Below, in pieces: positions 49,480 to 60,885 of a DNA stretch of 64,000 nt. The notes beneath the pieces were generated by a model that made no database searches, was not told the DNA's origin, and saw only the letters and a program-made list of their open reading frames with translations. This DNA is from Sulfopaludibacter sp035606355 (GTDB lineage Bacteria > Acidobacteriota > Terriglobia > Bryobacterales > Bryobacteraceae). Where the stretch lies: NCBI GenBank assembly GCA_035606355.1, contig DATNFO010000041.1, positions 1-64,000 of the forward strand. The letters are read 5' to 3'. How positions within the stretch are numbered: the stretch's first letter is position 1; each line of letters starts with the position of its first letter. Position numbers and translations under genes: made by a program.

Positions 49480-50109
49480 GTGAGCCCGTTTCGGCTGATT
49501 GTAGGATTGCTGGCTGTGTGCGCGTTTGCCGCCGATACGCCGCTCGATTCCCTTTTGAAGGCGGTGGAGGCTCGGTACAATCATGCCAAAACCCTACAAG
49601 TTCTTTTTAAAGAGCAATATACGCCGGCGGGTCGGCCCGGGCGAACGGAATCGGGCTTGCTGATGCTCAGCAAACCGCTGAAAATGCGGTGGGATTATTC
49701 GCAGCCTCAGGGGAAGCTCTTTATTTCCGACGGCAGCAACTTGTGGCTGTACAATGCGGCCGAAAAGCGGGCCGAAAAGATGCCGCTAAAGGAAAGCGAT
49801 GACATGCGGGCTCCGCTCGCCTTCCTGCTTGGGCGCCTGCACTTCGACAAAGAATTCAAGAATATTCATGCAACCCCGGAAGGGCCGAACACGCGCATCG
49901 CGGCAGAGCCCAAGAGCGACAACCTGCCGTATTCGAAGGTGGATTTTCTGGTCGCGCCCGACGATCATATCCTGGAATTGAAGGTCACGTATTTCGACAA
50001 TTCCACGCTCCTATACCGCTTCGATCAGGAACGCATGGACCCGAAACTCGACGCAAAGTTGTTCCACTTTGAATTGCCTCCCGGCGCGACGCTGGAGACC
50101 GGACAGTAG
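49480..50109 (+). CDS. lolA: LolA-like outer-membrane lipoprotein carrier protein
   Basis: 209 residues from GTG 49480. Signal peptide (to about residue 18, ending CAFA). The LolA half-barrel is visible: LDSLLKAVEARYNHAKTLQVLFKEQYT, GLLMLSKPLKMRWDYSQPQGKLFISDGSNLWLYN and ILELKVTYFDNSTLLYRF. LolA ferries lipoproteins through the periplasm. It lies 2 nt before the pilus-assembly operon, so this copy may serve pilus biogenesis rather than general lipoprotein traffic; no lolB or lolCDE is nearby. Confidence 0.8.
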   Translation: MSPFRLIVGLLAVCAFAADTPLDSLLKAVEARYNHAKTLQVLFKEQYTPAGRPGRTESGLLMLSKPLKMRWDYSQPQGKLFISDGSNLWLYNAAEKRAEKMPLKESDDMRAPLAFLLGRLHFDKEFKNIHATPEGPNTRIAAEPKSDNLPYSKVDFLVAPDDHILELKVTYFDNSTLLYRFDQERMDPKLDAKLFHFELPPGATLETGQ

Positions 50110-50111
50110 TT

Positions 50112-51317
50112 ATGGCCGATTATGCGGTGAAGTACGCCGATGGACGCGGCCAGATCCATCAGCAGGTGGCAACTGGTGGATCGGAAAAAGAAGTTCGCGA
50201 GCGTTATTCGCAGCAGGGCTTCCTCATCTACTCCATCAAGCTGCGCGGCTCCGCCGTTTCGGCCGGCGTGCTGGGCGGCAGGAAAAAGCTCAATCTAGAG
50301 AAATTCCTGATCTTTAACCAGCAGTTCGTGACGCTGATCCGCGCCGGACTGCCGATTCTGAAGAGCCTGGACCTTCTCTCCGAGCGCCTCACGGACCCAA
50401 AGCTGAGTCCTTACGTGAAGGCGGTGCGCGATGAAGTGCGCAGCGGAACGCTGCTCTCCGAAGCCTTCCGGCAGCAGGGCATTTTCCCGAAGATCTACGT
50501 CACCAGTGTGATGGCCGGGGAAAAGAGCGGCAGCCTCACGGAAGTTTTGGACCGCTACATTGCCTATCAGCGCATTTCTCTCGCGGTGAAAAAGAAGGTG
50601 CTGGTTTCGTTGATGTACCCCAGCGTCCTGATTGTGCTGGTGCTGCTGCTGATGGTCTTCCTGGTGACCTATGTGGTTCCGACCTTCGCCTCGCTGTACA
50701 ACAGCATGCAGGCGAAACTGCCGACGATGACCGTGTACCTGATCGCCATCGGAACTACGGCGCGAAGCTACATCCTGGCGATCGCCGGAGGACTGATCGG
50801 TCTGATTGTGGCGTTTCGCTGGTGGGCGCGCCGCGATTCGGCACGCGAATCGATTGACCGGGTGAAGATGAAGCTGCCGATTGCCGGCGAGATCTGGCTG
50901 AAGTATCAGGTTGCGCAGCTCGGCCGTATTCTGAGCACGCTGCTCACAGGCGGTATTCCGCTGGTGCAGGCCATGGAAACGGCGGCGGATTCGCTGGGCA
51001 CTCCGGTGCTGAAGCGCGCGGTGGAAGGCGCGGGCAAGGCGGTGCGTGAAGGCCAGCCGCTCTCCGGCTCGCTGAAACAATCCAAGATGTTCCCGCCGCT
51101 CGCCATCGATATGATCGAAGTCGGCGAGAGCACCGGCGCTCTGCCGGCAATGCTGAACAGCGTGGCCGAGTTCTTCGAGGAGGACGTGAATACGCGCATG
51201 CAGGCGACGCTTTCCCTCATCGAGCCGGCGATCATGATTGTGATGGGCGCGTTTGTCGCCTTCGTTTTGATTTCGTTGTATCTCCCGATCTTCTCGCTCG
51301 CGGACACGATTCACTAG
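50112..51317 (+). CDS. pilC: Type IV pilus/T2SS-like inner-membrane platform protein PilC (GspF paralogue)
   Basis: 401 residues with two T2SSF domains and three membrane helices (about 170-192, 215-235, 368-390). FNQQFVTLIRAGLPILKSL, SVMAGEKSGSL and LGRILSTLLTGGIPLVQAM, MIEVGESTGALPAML are the family motifs. Paralogous to the gspF gene at 14768 but clearly different in sequence. The platform of the second machine; pilB follows 2 nt later. Confidence 0.9.
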   Translation: MADYAVKYADGRGQIHQQVATGGSEKEVRERYSQQGFLIYSIKLRGSAVSAGVLGGRKKLNLEKFLIFNQQFVTLIRAGLPILKSLDLLSERLTDPKLSPYVKAVRDEVRSGTLLSEAFRQQGIFPKIYVTSVMAGEKSGSLTEVLDRYIAYQRISLAVKKKVLVSLMYPSVLIVLVLLLMVFLVTYVVPTFASLYNSMQAKLPTMTVYLIAIGTTARSYILAIAGGLIGLIVAFRWWARRDSARESIDRVKMKLPIAGEIWLKYQVAQLGRILSTLLTGGIPLVQAMETAADSLGTPVLKRAVEGAGKAVREGQPLSGSLKQSKMFPPLAIDMIEVGESTGALPAMLNSVAEFFEEDVNTRMQATLSLIEPAIMIVMGAFVAFVLISLYLPIFSLADTIH

Positions 51318-51319
51318 CC

Positions 51320-52942
<1,623 letters not shown>

Positions 52943-52944
52943 GC

Positions 52945-53832
52945 GTGTTATTGGATAAATTGAAAGCATTGGTGGCGGAACCGCCTCCCGCGATGGCGTT
53001 CGAGATTAGCGAAGCCGGAATTGCGGCATCGCGAACGGCCGCGCGCTCTGAAATCGAGTTTCGGCCGTTGAAGCCGGGCACTCTGACGATATCGCCGCTA
53101 AGAGAAAACATCGCGGACGAGGCGGATTTCGAAGCGGCCGTGCGTGCCTTGACCGCGCTGCAGCCTGCGCGAAAGCGCAAGGACGCGGCACTGATTTTGC
53201 CGGACTTTTGCTCCCGGGTCGCGGTTCTGGATTTCGATCACTTTCCTTCGGATGCAAAGGAACAGACTTCGCTGGTGCGCTTCCGGTTGAAGCGCGCAGT
53301 GCCCTTCGACGTGGAATCGGCCGCGCTAAGCTACTTCGTGCAAACCGCCGGAAAGAGCACGGAAGTTGTTGTTGTGGTGGCGCCGCTGGAGATTGTGTCG
53401 CGGTATGAAGCGCCGTTTCGCGCGGCCGGTATCAATCCGGGGCTGGTCACCACCAGCAGCCTGGCCACACTCGAACTGCTGCCGGACGGGCCGCTGACTG
53501 TGCTTGCGAAACTCTCCGGACACGTGTTGACGGTGGTGGTGCGGCAGAAGACCGCGCTCAAACTGGTGCGCTGCATCGAGCTGCCCGCACCCACAAGGGA
53601 AGAGATTCTCGCCGTGCTGGTTCCGACGCTGGTCTATGTCGAGGACAATTTGGGACGCGCGGCGGAATCGCTGCTGTTGTGCGGATTCGGTGCGCAGGCC
53701 GCGGATGCAGCGCAGTATTTTGAGCGGGAGCTTGGCGTGGAGACGGGGCTTGTAGAATCGCCGTTCGGCGCGCCGGGCGAGCACAATGCGGGACTCCTGG
53801 GATACTTGCGATCCGTTGGGGGGGCTAACTGA
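52945..53832 (+). CDS. pilM: PilM-like actin-fold assembly protein
   Basis: 295 residues from GTG 52945. Weak but recognisable PilM features: AFEISEAGIAASRT (phosphate loop equivalent), FRLKRAVPFDVESAALSYFV, and late VEDNLGRAAESLLLCGFG. PilM binds the short N-terminal tail of PilN and connects the ATPase to the inner-membrane complex. The gene overlaps pilN by one base. Equivalent to the N-terminal half of the gspL-like gene in the first cluster. Confidence 0.78.
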   Translation: MLLDKLKALVAEPPPAMAFEISEAGIAASRTAARSEIEFRPLKPGTLTISPLRENIADEADFEAAVRALTALQPARKRKDAALILPDFCSRVAVLDFDHFPSDAKEQTSLVRFRLKRAVPFDVESAALSYFVQTAGKSTEVVVVVAPLEIVSRYEAPFRAAGINPGLVTTSSLATLELLPDGPLTVLAKLSGHVLTVVVRQKTALKLVRCIELPAPTREEILAVLVPTLVYVEDNLGRAAESLLLCGFGAQAADAAQYFERELGVETGLVESPFGAPGEHNAGLLGYLRSVGGAN

Positions 53833-54398
53833 TGAGAGTTCCGATCAATCTGGCAAGTCAGCCGTTCCGCAAAGATCGCGCGATGGTGGTTGCGTCAATG
53901 GCCGTGAGCGCCCTGCTCGCGGCGACGCTGGTTTTGCTGCTGTATTTGGGAATGCAGGATCGTACGCAGCTGGCCGGGGTGCGGTACGACGTCACCCGGC
54001 TGAAGCGGCAAATCGCATCGCTCACCACCGAACAGTCGCGGTTTGACGGCGTGCTGCGGAAGCCCGAGAATGCTTCGGTGCTGGAGCGCAGCGTCTTCCT
54101 CAACTACCTCATCTACCACAAGGCGATCAGTTGGAGCCATATCTTCGCCGATTTGGAGAAGATTGTACCCTACAACGTGAAGATCATTTCCCTGCGGCCC
54201 AGCGTCAATGCGCAGAATCAGGTGGTATTGGATCTGAATGCAGGCGCCGCATCCACCGCCGCCCTCATAGACATGCTGAAGAGCATGGAAACCAACCCGG
54301 CGTTCAGCCTGGTTTACTCCAAGACTATTCAACCTCCGACGCAAGCCGACCCCTTGTATCGCTGCCACGTAACGGTGAATTATGCCCAAAAACTTTAG
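53832..54398 (+). CDS. pilN: PilN-like inner-membrane assembly protein
   Basis: 188 residues. Short cytoplasmic tail RVPINLASQPFRKDR, close to the INLLP-type PilN motif that binds PilM, one membrane helix (MAVSALLAATLVLLLYL), a coiled coil, then a ferredoxin-like periplasmic domain (WSHIFADLEKIVPYNVKIISL). It overlaps the pilO gene by 17 nt. Confidence 0.83.
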   Translation: MRVPINLASQPFRKDRAMVVASMAVSALLAATLVLLLYLGMQDRTQLAGVRYDVTRLKRQIASLTTEQSRFDGVLRKPENASVLERSVFLNYLIYHKAISWSHIFADLEKIVPYNVKIISLRPSVNAQNQVVLDLNAGAASTAALIDMLKSMETNPAFSLVYSKTIQPPTQADPLYRCHVTVNYAQKL

Positions 54399-54966
54399 TG
54401 TGGCGGCATTGAAAGAGCCCCGCGTGTTCATGCGCGCGCTCATAGGCGCGCTGCTGGTGGCGAACCTTGCCGCGGCGGTGATTGCGTTCAAGCCATTCGG
54501 CGGATCGGCTGCCGATATGCAGCAGCAGGCTGTGACGCTGCAGGGGCAGCTTGCGCAATTGCAGTCGCGTCTGGCAACCAGCCGGAAGCTCGTGGAGAAG
54601 GTGCAGGTGGCTCGCGAGCAGGGCGATGCATTCCTTGCCAAGTACTTCATGGACCGCAAGACTACCAGCTCGCTGGCCGCCAGCGAGTTAGTGCGCACTG
54701 CAACCGCGGCCGGAGTGAAGATGGGGCCCGGGACCTTCAATTACACCGCGATCGAAGGCAGCAACGATCTGCAGATGTACACGATCAATGCCGGCTTCGA
54801 AGGCACCTATGCGAACCTGATCAAGTTCATCGACCTGCTGGATAAGTCGCCGTTGTTTCTGATCATCGAAGACATGCAGACCGCGGGCGTGCAGAACGGG
54901 GAGATGATCACGGTCCAGCTCAAGATCGACACATTCGTGAAAGATGTGCCGGGGGCCGAACTATGA
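54382..54966 (+). CDS. pilO: PilO-like inner-membrane assembly protein
   Basis: 194 residues: an N-terminal membrane helix (ALIGALLVANLAAAVIAF), coiled coil (QQQAVTLQGQLAQLQSRLATS) and a periplasmic ferredoxin-like domain ending YANLIKFIDLLDKSPLFLI, a typical PilO stretch. Partner of PilN. Overlaps the next gene by 4 nt. Confidence 0.82.
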   Translation: MPKNFSVAALKEPRVFMRALIGALLVANLAAAVIAFKPFGGSAADMQQQAVTLQGQLAQLQSRLATSRKLVEKVQVAREQGDAFLAKYFMDRKTTSSLAASELVRTATAAGVKMGPGTFNYTAIEGSNDLQMYTINAGFEGTYANLIKFIDLLDKSPLFLIIEDMQTAGVQNGEMITVQLKIDTFVKDVPGAEL

Positions 54967-55691
54967 AGATGAAGCTCGGCGCGGAGAACAAGAAGGCCGT
55001 GTACTTGCTGGCCTTTCTGGGCGTGATCCTGGCATACGGGTTATACAGTAACTTCGCGCCTGATTCCAGCAGCACGCCGGCGACTGCCGGAAAGACCGCG
55101 GCCACTCCCGCTCCTCCCATCATCGGCACGCCGGACACGGACGATAATGTCCCGGCACGAGTCCCGGGCCGCGCGAATGCCAATACGGAGTTCCATCCCG
55201 TATTGCGCTCGAAGCACAAGGAAGAGCAGATCGACCCGATGAAGGTGGACCCCAGCTTACGCCTGGACCTGCTCGCAAAACTTCAGGACGAGAGCGCGCC
55301 ATCGGCGTCACGGAATCTTTTTCAGATCGGGCAGGCGCCAGTGAAAGCCGACGATAAGCCCAAGGGTCCGGAGCCGAAGATCCTGGTGGCAAAGAACACG
55401 ATGTTCAACTTCCCGCCGCCGCTTCCCGAACCGGCGCCGCCACCGCCACCGCCGCCGCCTCCACAGCCACCGCCCATCACGGTGAAGTATTACGGGTTCG
55501 CGACGCCCAGCGTGAGCGGACACAAGCGTGGCTTTTTCATGGACGGCGAGAACATTCTGATCAAAGCCGAGGGCGATACGTTGACCGGCCACTATAGAGT
55601 GGTGCGGCTCAACCCAACCAGCGTCGTGGTAGAAGACACCGACTCCAAGCGGCAGCAGACGCTGCAGATGACGGAGGACGCACAGGGATGA
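54963..55691 (+). CDS. PilP/GspC-like linker protein
   Basis: 242 residues. N-terminal membrane helix (AVYLLAFLGVILAYGLY), a disordered linker, a run of about 14 consecutive Pro residues broken by Gln (near residue 160), then a small beta-domain (ITVKYYGFA..GFFMDGENILIKAEGDTL..YRVVRLNPTSVVVED) with the PilP/GspC homology-region pattern. It probably contacts a secretin, which this operon does not encode. Parallel in design to the 21465 gene of the first cluster. Confidence 0.7.
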   Translation: MKMKLGAENKKAVYLLAFLGVILAYGLYSNFAPDSSSTPATAGKTAATPAPPIIGTPDTDDNVPARVPGRANANTEFHPVLRSKHKEEQIDPMKVDPSLRLDLLAKLQDESAPSASRNLFQIGQAPVKADDKPKGPEPKILVAKNTMFNFPPPLPEPAPPPPPPPPPQPPPITVKYYGFATPSVSGHKRGFFMDGENILIKAEGDTLTGHYRVVRLNPTSVVVEDTDSKRQQTLQMTEDAQG

Positions 55692-57091
55692 GAGCGAAAC
55701 GACGAAATAACGGCGAATCCGGCTTTGCGCTGCTTCTCGTGTTCCTGATGGCCGCCGTCATTGCGATCACGATGTACATGGAGATTCCGCGAGTTGCTTT
55801 TGCCAGCCAGCGGCAAAAAGAGCAGCTTTTGATGGAGCGCGGCGAGCAGTACAAGATGGCCATCCAACGCTTCTGCCAGGCGAACAACAATCGATGGCCG
55901 GCGAAGATCGAAGATCTGGAGAACTTCAACAATCGCCGCTTCCTGCGGCATCGTTATATCGATCCGATGACCGGCAAGGACGAGTGGCGCCTGATTCATA
56001 TTCAAAATGGCGTGCTCACGGATTCGGTGAACACGAAGCCGCAGAACAAGGACGATAAGGATAAGAAGGGCGCGAGCGAAGGCTACCTCGCGGAGGTTGC
56101 CGGTTTAGGAACTGCTCCTCTTCCCGGACAGGGAGCAACGGGTGCGAATGCGGCTCTGCGGCGGCGGCCGAGCGACGGCGGAACTCCCGGCACGGATCCT
56201 GCTACAGGTCTACCCGTTATTCCGGGGCAGAATCAATTGCTGCCGCCCGGTTCCACTGGGGGTCCGGCAACGACGGTGCCTCCCACTCCGACGGGAGCGC
56301 CGGGCATTAATGCGGGCACGCTTCCTCCCGGATTGCCGGTGCCTCCCACGCTCAACAATAACAACGGAACGCCACCAAATCCCACCGGAGGTTTGGTGGG
56401 CACCAACGGTCTCGGCGGTCAGCCGAGTAATCCGACCGGCCAGGCCGGTGTTTACGCAGGCCAGACGCAGTTGCCCGGAATGCCGGGAAACCCTGCGAAT
56501 TCGCAGACAGGCGGCGTCTCGCCCTACCAGACCACGGCCGGCGCCAACGGCGTGCCTCCGGGATTTCCGCAGCCAGGCACGAATATCAATTCGGGCGCGC
56601 AACCGGGGCAATCCAATCAGGCAATCGGGATGATCAACCAGATTCTGACTTCGCCGCGGCCCGGTGGACTGGCGGGAATTCAGGCGGCAAACGGCGCGCA
56701 GCCTACGACCATCGGGGGCGGCATCGCTGGATTCGCGAGCACGCTCGACGCGGATTCGATCATGGTCTACAACGACCACACGAACTACTCGCAGTGGGAG
56801 TTTGTCTTCGACCCGACGAAATTCCGTAAGCCGCCTCCACCAAACGGAGGGCTGGTAGGCACGGCGATTAGCTCGATCGGTTCGATGCCGACCGGTGGAC
56901 CCGGTGGCACGCCAGTGACATCCATGGCCCCCGGCGGCAATATGAACGGCGGGTCTATGCCGGGACCGGGTGGCGCGTTCGGGCAATCCACCCAGACGGG
57001 TCAACAGCCGGGCCAGCAACAGGGACAGCAGTCGGGCTTGAGTAGTGCATTCGGCGGCGGCCAACCCGACATCCGGCCGGGCCGGCGATAA
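55688..57091 (+). CDS. Pilin-like protein with long Pro/Gly/Asn-rich tail
   Basis: 467 residues. N-terminal prepilin-like segment: basic leader then ESG/FALLLVFLMAAVIAITMYMEI; the +5 residue is Leu, not Glu, as in tip pseudopilins (GspK, GspX). A short helical domain follows (residues 40-100; AIQRFCQANNNRWPAKIEDLEN resembles pseudopilin core text). Residues about 150-467 are low-complexity, rich in Gly, Pro, Asn, Gln and Thr, with one ordered island (STLDADSIMVYNDHTNYSQWEFVFDP). The only pilin-like gene of this operon, so a major pilin must be encoded elsewhere or this protein has a distinct role. Confidence 0.75.
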   Translation: MRAKRRNNGESGFALLLVFLMAAVIAITMYMEIPRVAFASQRQKEQLLMERGEQYKMAIQRFCQANNNRWPAKIEDLENFNNRRFLRHRYIDPMTGKDEWRLIHIQNGVLTDSVNTKPQNKDDKDKKGASEGYLAEVAGLGTAPLPGQGATGANAALRRRPSDGGTPGTDPATGLPVIPGQNQLLPPGSTGGPATTVPPTPTGAPGINAGTLPPGLPVPPTLNNNNGTPPNPTGGLVGTNGLGGQPSNPTGQAGVYAGQTQLPGMPGNPANSQTGGVSPYQTTAGANGVPPGFPQPGTNINSGAQPGQSNQAIGMINQILTSPRPGGLAGIQAANGAQPTTIGGGIAGFASTLDADSIMVYNDHTNYSQWEFVFDPTKFRKPPPPNGGLVGTAISSIGSMPTGGPGGTPVTSMAPGGNMNGGSMPGPGGAFGQSTQTGQQPGQQQGQQSGLSSAFGGGQPDIRPGRR

Positions 57092-57103
57092 CCGGCGAAC
57101 TCG

Positions 57104-57790
57104 ATGAGACCCGCGCCAGCAGCCGGCTTGCTCGAACGCGCAGCAGCGTTCGCCATGCCGGAAGGCGCGGTGGCCTGTCGCGGAACCTGGCTGCGAGAAG
57201 AGGGCGAAATGCGGTTTGCGCCGGATCGTCCGTGGCTTCCGTTCACCGCCGAACAGTGGTTTCGCGGCGAGGGCATCGACTTCCGGTGGCAGGCGCGCGT
57301 GCGTATGGGTCCGTGGCTCGTGGCCCGTGTGACGGATCGCTTCGAACTTGGGTCTGGCAGCCTGGCCGCTCATGTATTTGGAGTGATTCCGGTGTCGCGA
57401 GCGAGCGGCGAGGAAACGGATCAGGGCGAGGCGCTCCGTGGTTTGGCCGAATTGCCGTGGCGGCCGTTCGCGCTACACGAATCCGCATCCATTCACTGGA
57501 CTCCGTTTGGCGATGACGGTCTTCACGCCGCATACGACAACGGGAAGACAGAGGCCGCGATCGATTTTCGCCTCGACTCTGACGGCCGCATTCTCCGCGC
57601 GTCGGCCGGCGCCCGTCCGCGGCTTGACGGCAAGAGATTCGTCGATACGCCGTGGACCGGCGAATTCAGCGATTACCGCCAGTTCGGACCCTTCTGCGTG
57701 CCCGCGGCCGCTGAGGTCGCATGGCTGCTGCCCGAGGGCCCGTTCCCCTACTGGCGCGGCCGCCTCCTCGATTTTCGCGCTATTTTGTAA
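57104..57790 (+). CDS. DUF6544-family protein
   Basis: 228 residues without signal peptide or membrane helix. Features of the DUF6544 (former DUF6920) family: RCRGTWLREEGE-like beta start, FTAEQWF, FRWQARVRMGPWLVARVTDRFE and a late FVDTPWTGEFSDYRQFGPFCVPAAAEVAW. Function unknown. It overlaps the oligopeptidase gene tail-to-tail by 11 nt. Confidence 0.7.
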   Translation: MRPAPAAGLLERAAAFAMPEGAVACRGTWLREEGEMRFAPDRPWLPFTAEQWFRGEGIDFRWQARVRMGPWLVARVTDRFELGSGSLAAHVFGVIPVSRASGEETDQGEALRGLAELPWRPFALHESASIHWTPFGDDGLHAAYDNGKTEAAIDFRLDSDGRILRASAGARPRLDGKRFVDTPWTGEFSDYRQFGPFCVPAAAEVAWLLPEGPFPYWRGRLLDFRAIL

Positions 57791-59876
57791 TCCCGGCTTG
57801 GCTCAACATCCACGCGTAGATGAACGCGTTATCGTGCAAGCGGTCATAGCGTCCGCTCGCCCCGCCGTGGCCCGCGGGATCCATTTTGATTTTGAGCAGC
57901 AGCGGGTTGGAATCGGTTTTCAGGCTTCTGAGGCGCGCAACATACTTCGCCGGTTCCCAATACATCACCTGGCTATCGTTGAAGCTGGTAGTCACAAGCA
58001 TCGCGGGGTACGCGCGCTTTTCCAGGTTGTCGTAGGGGCTATACGTCTTCATGTAGTCGTACGCGGCCTTCTCGTTGGGGTTGCCCCATTCGAGATACTC
58101 GCCGACGGTCAGCGGCAGAGTCGCGTCCATCATCGTGTTCATGACATCCACGAAGGGCACCGCCGCATGCACCGCTTTGAACAAGTCGGGACGCTGATTG
58201 ACGACGGCCCCCATCAGCAATCCACCGGCGCTGCCGCCTTCGATGACGAGACGATCCCGATTCGTCCACTTCTGCTGGATGAGGAATTCGGCGCAATCGA
58301 CAAAATCGTTGAACGTGTTCTTCTTCTTCATCAGCATGCCGTCTTCGCGCCACTGCTCACCCATTTCGTCGCCTCCGCGAATGTGGGCGATGGCATAGGC
58401 CATGGCGCGGTCCAGCAGGCTGACGCGATCGCTCGAAAAAGTGGGCGGCGTGCCCATGCCGTAGCTGCCGTACGCGTACAGGAACAGCGCTCCGTGCCCA
58501 TCACGCTGGAAACCTTTGCGATACACGATAGAGACCGGCACCTTCACGCCATCGCGCGCAGTGGCCCACAGCCGTTCGGCTGCATAGTTCGCCGGATCGT
58601 AGCCGCCCAGCACTTCCTGCCGTTTCAGTAGCGTGGATTTGCCGCTTGCGACCTCGTAATCGTACACGCTGGCGGGAGTGAGGAAGCTCTGGTAGGTGTA
58701 GCGATACGTCTTCGACTCATAATCCGCTGTGCCTCCGGGGAAAACGGAATACACCGATTCGGGATACCCGATTTCGCTCCACCTGCCGATGTGGAAATCA
58801 TAGATGCGCAGGTGATCCAAAGCATTGCCGCGCTCTACGGACACGGCGAAATCGCGAAAAAGATCGAGATGCTGAATACGCGTATCGGCGCGATGGGCCA
58901 CGAACGTCTTCCAGTTCTTCGGCGCGGGGTCGCTCTCGGGCGCGGTGACAATCGCGAAATTGTGGCCGGGCTTATTGGTGCGGATGTAGAACAGTCCCTC
59001 CCTATGGTCCACGTAGTATCGATGGCCCTTTTCGCGTGCCAGGAAAACAGTGAACTGGCCGGACGGACGATCCGCGCGCAAGTAGCGGGTCTCGCTGGTG
59101 TCTTTCGATTCCGATTCCAGCAGCAGATACTTCTCGTCGCGCGTTTTGGAGATGCCGATGTCGTACAGTTCGTCCTTCTCGTTGAAGAGCTGTTCGAATT
59201 TCTCCGTGGCTATGGTATGGCGGAACAGCCGGTCAGGCCGCTTGGTGACCGCATCTTCGGTCGTCAGGAAGATGGTCTTGTTGTCGGCGGCCCAAGCCAG
59301 CGAAGTGACGCGCTCGAACGTATCGGGCAGCGTCTTTCCGTTGCGCAAGTCTTTGACGCGCAGAGTGTACTGCCGGAAGCCGCTGAAATCCAGCGTGTAC
59401 GCGAGCATGTTCTGGTCTTCGCTGACCATGAACCTGCCGAGGCCGACGAACTTGTGGCCTTCGCCGAGCTCGTTCAGGTCAAGCAGCACTTCTTCGGGCG
59501 CGATCATCGTGCCTTTGCGGCGGCACTGGATCGGGTACTGCTTGCCCTCTTCCGTACGCGAATAGTAAAGATAGCCGTGGCGCATTGCCGGAACCGAAAG
59601 GTCTGTCTGCTTGATGCGGCCGAGCATCTCTTCATACAGAGCGCCGCTGAACGGCTCGAGACTCTTCGTCATCGCGGCCGTGTACGCGTTCTCCGACTCC
59701 AGATACTCGCGCACCTGCGGATTGGATTTTTCGCGCAGCCAGAAGTATTCGTCGACGACGGTAGCTCCGTGGCGCACCTCGCGATGGTCGACGCGCGGCG
59801 CGACTGGCGGCGTTTGCGCCGATACTGTCATAGCGAGGAAGAAAGCGAGTGCGATGCAGGGGCAAACAGCGGACAT
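57780..59876 (-). CDS. Exported S9A prolyl oligopeptidase / oligopeptidase B
   Basis: 698 residues with a signal peptide (ending TVSA) so probably periplasmic, unlike E. coli PtrB. N-terminal beta-propeller (VVDEYFWLREKSNPQVREYLESEN is the family opening) and a C-terminal alpha/beta hydrolase with the catalytic Ser in GGSAGGLLMGAV and the catalytic His in DPAGHGGASGRY; RGGDEMGEQWREDG is typical of the family. Cleaves short peptides, after basic residues in the OpdB type. Same strand as the oxidase operon, 44 nt downstream of it, but functionally unrelated. Confidence 0.93.
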   Translation of the reverse strand: MSAVCPCIALAFFLAMTVSAQTPPVAPRVDHREVRHGATVVDEYFWLREKSNPQVREYLESENAYTAAMTKSLEPFSGALYEEMLGRIKQTDLSVPAMRHGYLYYSRTEEGKQYPIQCRRKGTMIAPEEVLLDLNELGEGHKFVGLGRFMVSEDQNMLAYTLDFSGFRQYTLRVKDLRNGKTLPDTFERVTSLAWAADNKTIFLTTEDAVTKRPDRLFRHTIATEKFEQLFNEKDELYDIGISKTRDEKYLLLESESKDTSETRYLRADRPSGQFTVFLAREKGHRYYVDHREGLFYIRTNKPGHNFAIVTAPESDPAPKNWKTFVAHRADTRIQHLDLFRDFAVSVERGNALDHLRIYDFHIGRWSEIGYPESVYSVFPGGTADYESKTYRYTYQSFLTPASVYDYEVASGKSTLLKRQEVLGGYDPANYAAERLWATARDGVKVPVSIVYRKGFQRDGHGALFLYAYGSYGMGTPPTFSSDRVSLLDRAMAYAIAHIRGGDEMGEQWREDGMLMKKKNTFNDFVDCAEFLIQQKWTNRDRLVIEGGSAGGLLMGAVVNQRPDLFKAVHAAVPFVDVMNTMMDATLPLTVGEYLEWGNPNEKAAYDYMKTYSPYDNLEKRAYPAMLVTTSFNDSQVMYWEPAKYVARLRSLKTDSNPLLLKIKMDPAGHGGASGRYDRLHDNAFIYAWMLSQAGITK

Positions 59877-59920
59877 GCACTCAAGGTACTACACTTGTTG
59901 CACGCCGCTGTTCAGCAGTG

Positions 59921-60220
59921 TTAACGGCCCGGAACGCCGACCCAGCCGCGCGTCCAGATATCGGCCAGCGTGAAGGTGAGCAGGATGCCGAGCCACAGCA
60001 AGCCGCCGACCACGACCAGCTTCGTCAGGCCGGTAGAGTGGCGGATGTGCATAAAGAACAGCGCAACCAGCAGCATCTTCGCGACGGCGATAGCGAGCGC
60101 CACGACAACGCTGAAGGCGCCCAGGTCGACATGCGCTACGACTGTGGTAAGTCCGGTCGCGAAGAGAAGGACGATCCAGACGATCGCGTAAGTTTTAACG
60201 GCGTCTACGTGATGATTCAT
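59921..60220 (-). CDS. ctaF: Cytochrome c oxidase subunit IV (caa3 type)
   Basis: 99 residues with three membrane helices (TYAIVWIVLLFATGLTTVVA; FSVVVALAIAVAKMLLVALFFMHIRHS; LVVVGGLLWLGILLTFTLADIW). The KMLLVALFFMHIRHST stretch is the signature of the prokaryotic COX4 family. Last gene of the oxidase operon, 7 nt after ctaE. Confidence 0.9.
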   Translation of the reverse strand: MNHHVDAVKTYAIVWIVLLFATGLTTVVAHVDLGAFSVVVALAIAVAKMLLVALFFMHIRHSTGLTKLVVVGGLLWLGILLTFTLADIWTRGWVGVPGR

Positions 60221-60227
60221 GGCTGAC

Positions 60228-60885
60228 TCACTTCAAGTGGCGATCGATCAGGTACAACAGCGGAAACAGGAAAATCCAAATGATATCGACAAAGTGCCAG
60301 TACAGCCCCACCATGTCGACGGGCGTCATGTACTCCGCCGTGTACAAGCCCTTGTAGGACTTCCAAATCAGAAATGTAAGCAGACCTACCCCTACAACCA
60401 TATGCAGGGCGTGCAGCCCGGTCATACAGAAGTACAGCGAGAAGAAGAGTTGCGCCTGCCCCTGTAGCGGTGTGCCGTCCAGATGGAAGGAAGCTCCGGG
60501 AACGTGGTGTTCTTCGAATTTCTGATTCCATTCATACGCCTTCACTCCAAGGAACACCATGCCCAGAAGGAGGGTGAGAATGAGAAAGATGATCAGAGCT
60601 TTTCGCTGGCCCAACTGCGCCGAGCGGACGGCAAGCACCATCGTGAAACTACTGCACAACAGGACGGCGGTATTGACTGCGCCGATGATCTCATTGAGCG
60701 AACTTGAAGCTACCGCAAACGCATTGGGATAAGCGTTGCGATAAATGGTGTACGCCAGGAACATGCCTCCGAAGAACATGATTTCGGTGATGAGGAAGAT
60801 CCACATCCCGAGCGTAGAGGCGTCTTTCTGCTGCGCGGAATCGTCAAACTGCTCTCGCAAGGCGAGAGTTTCGGCATGAAGTTCG

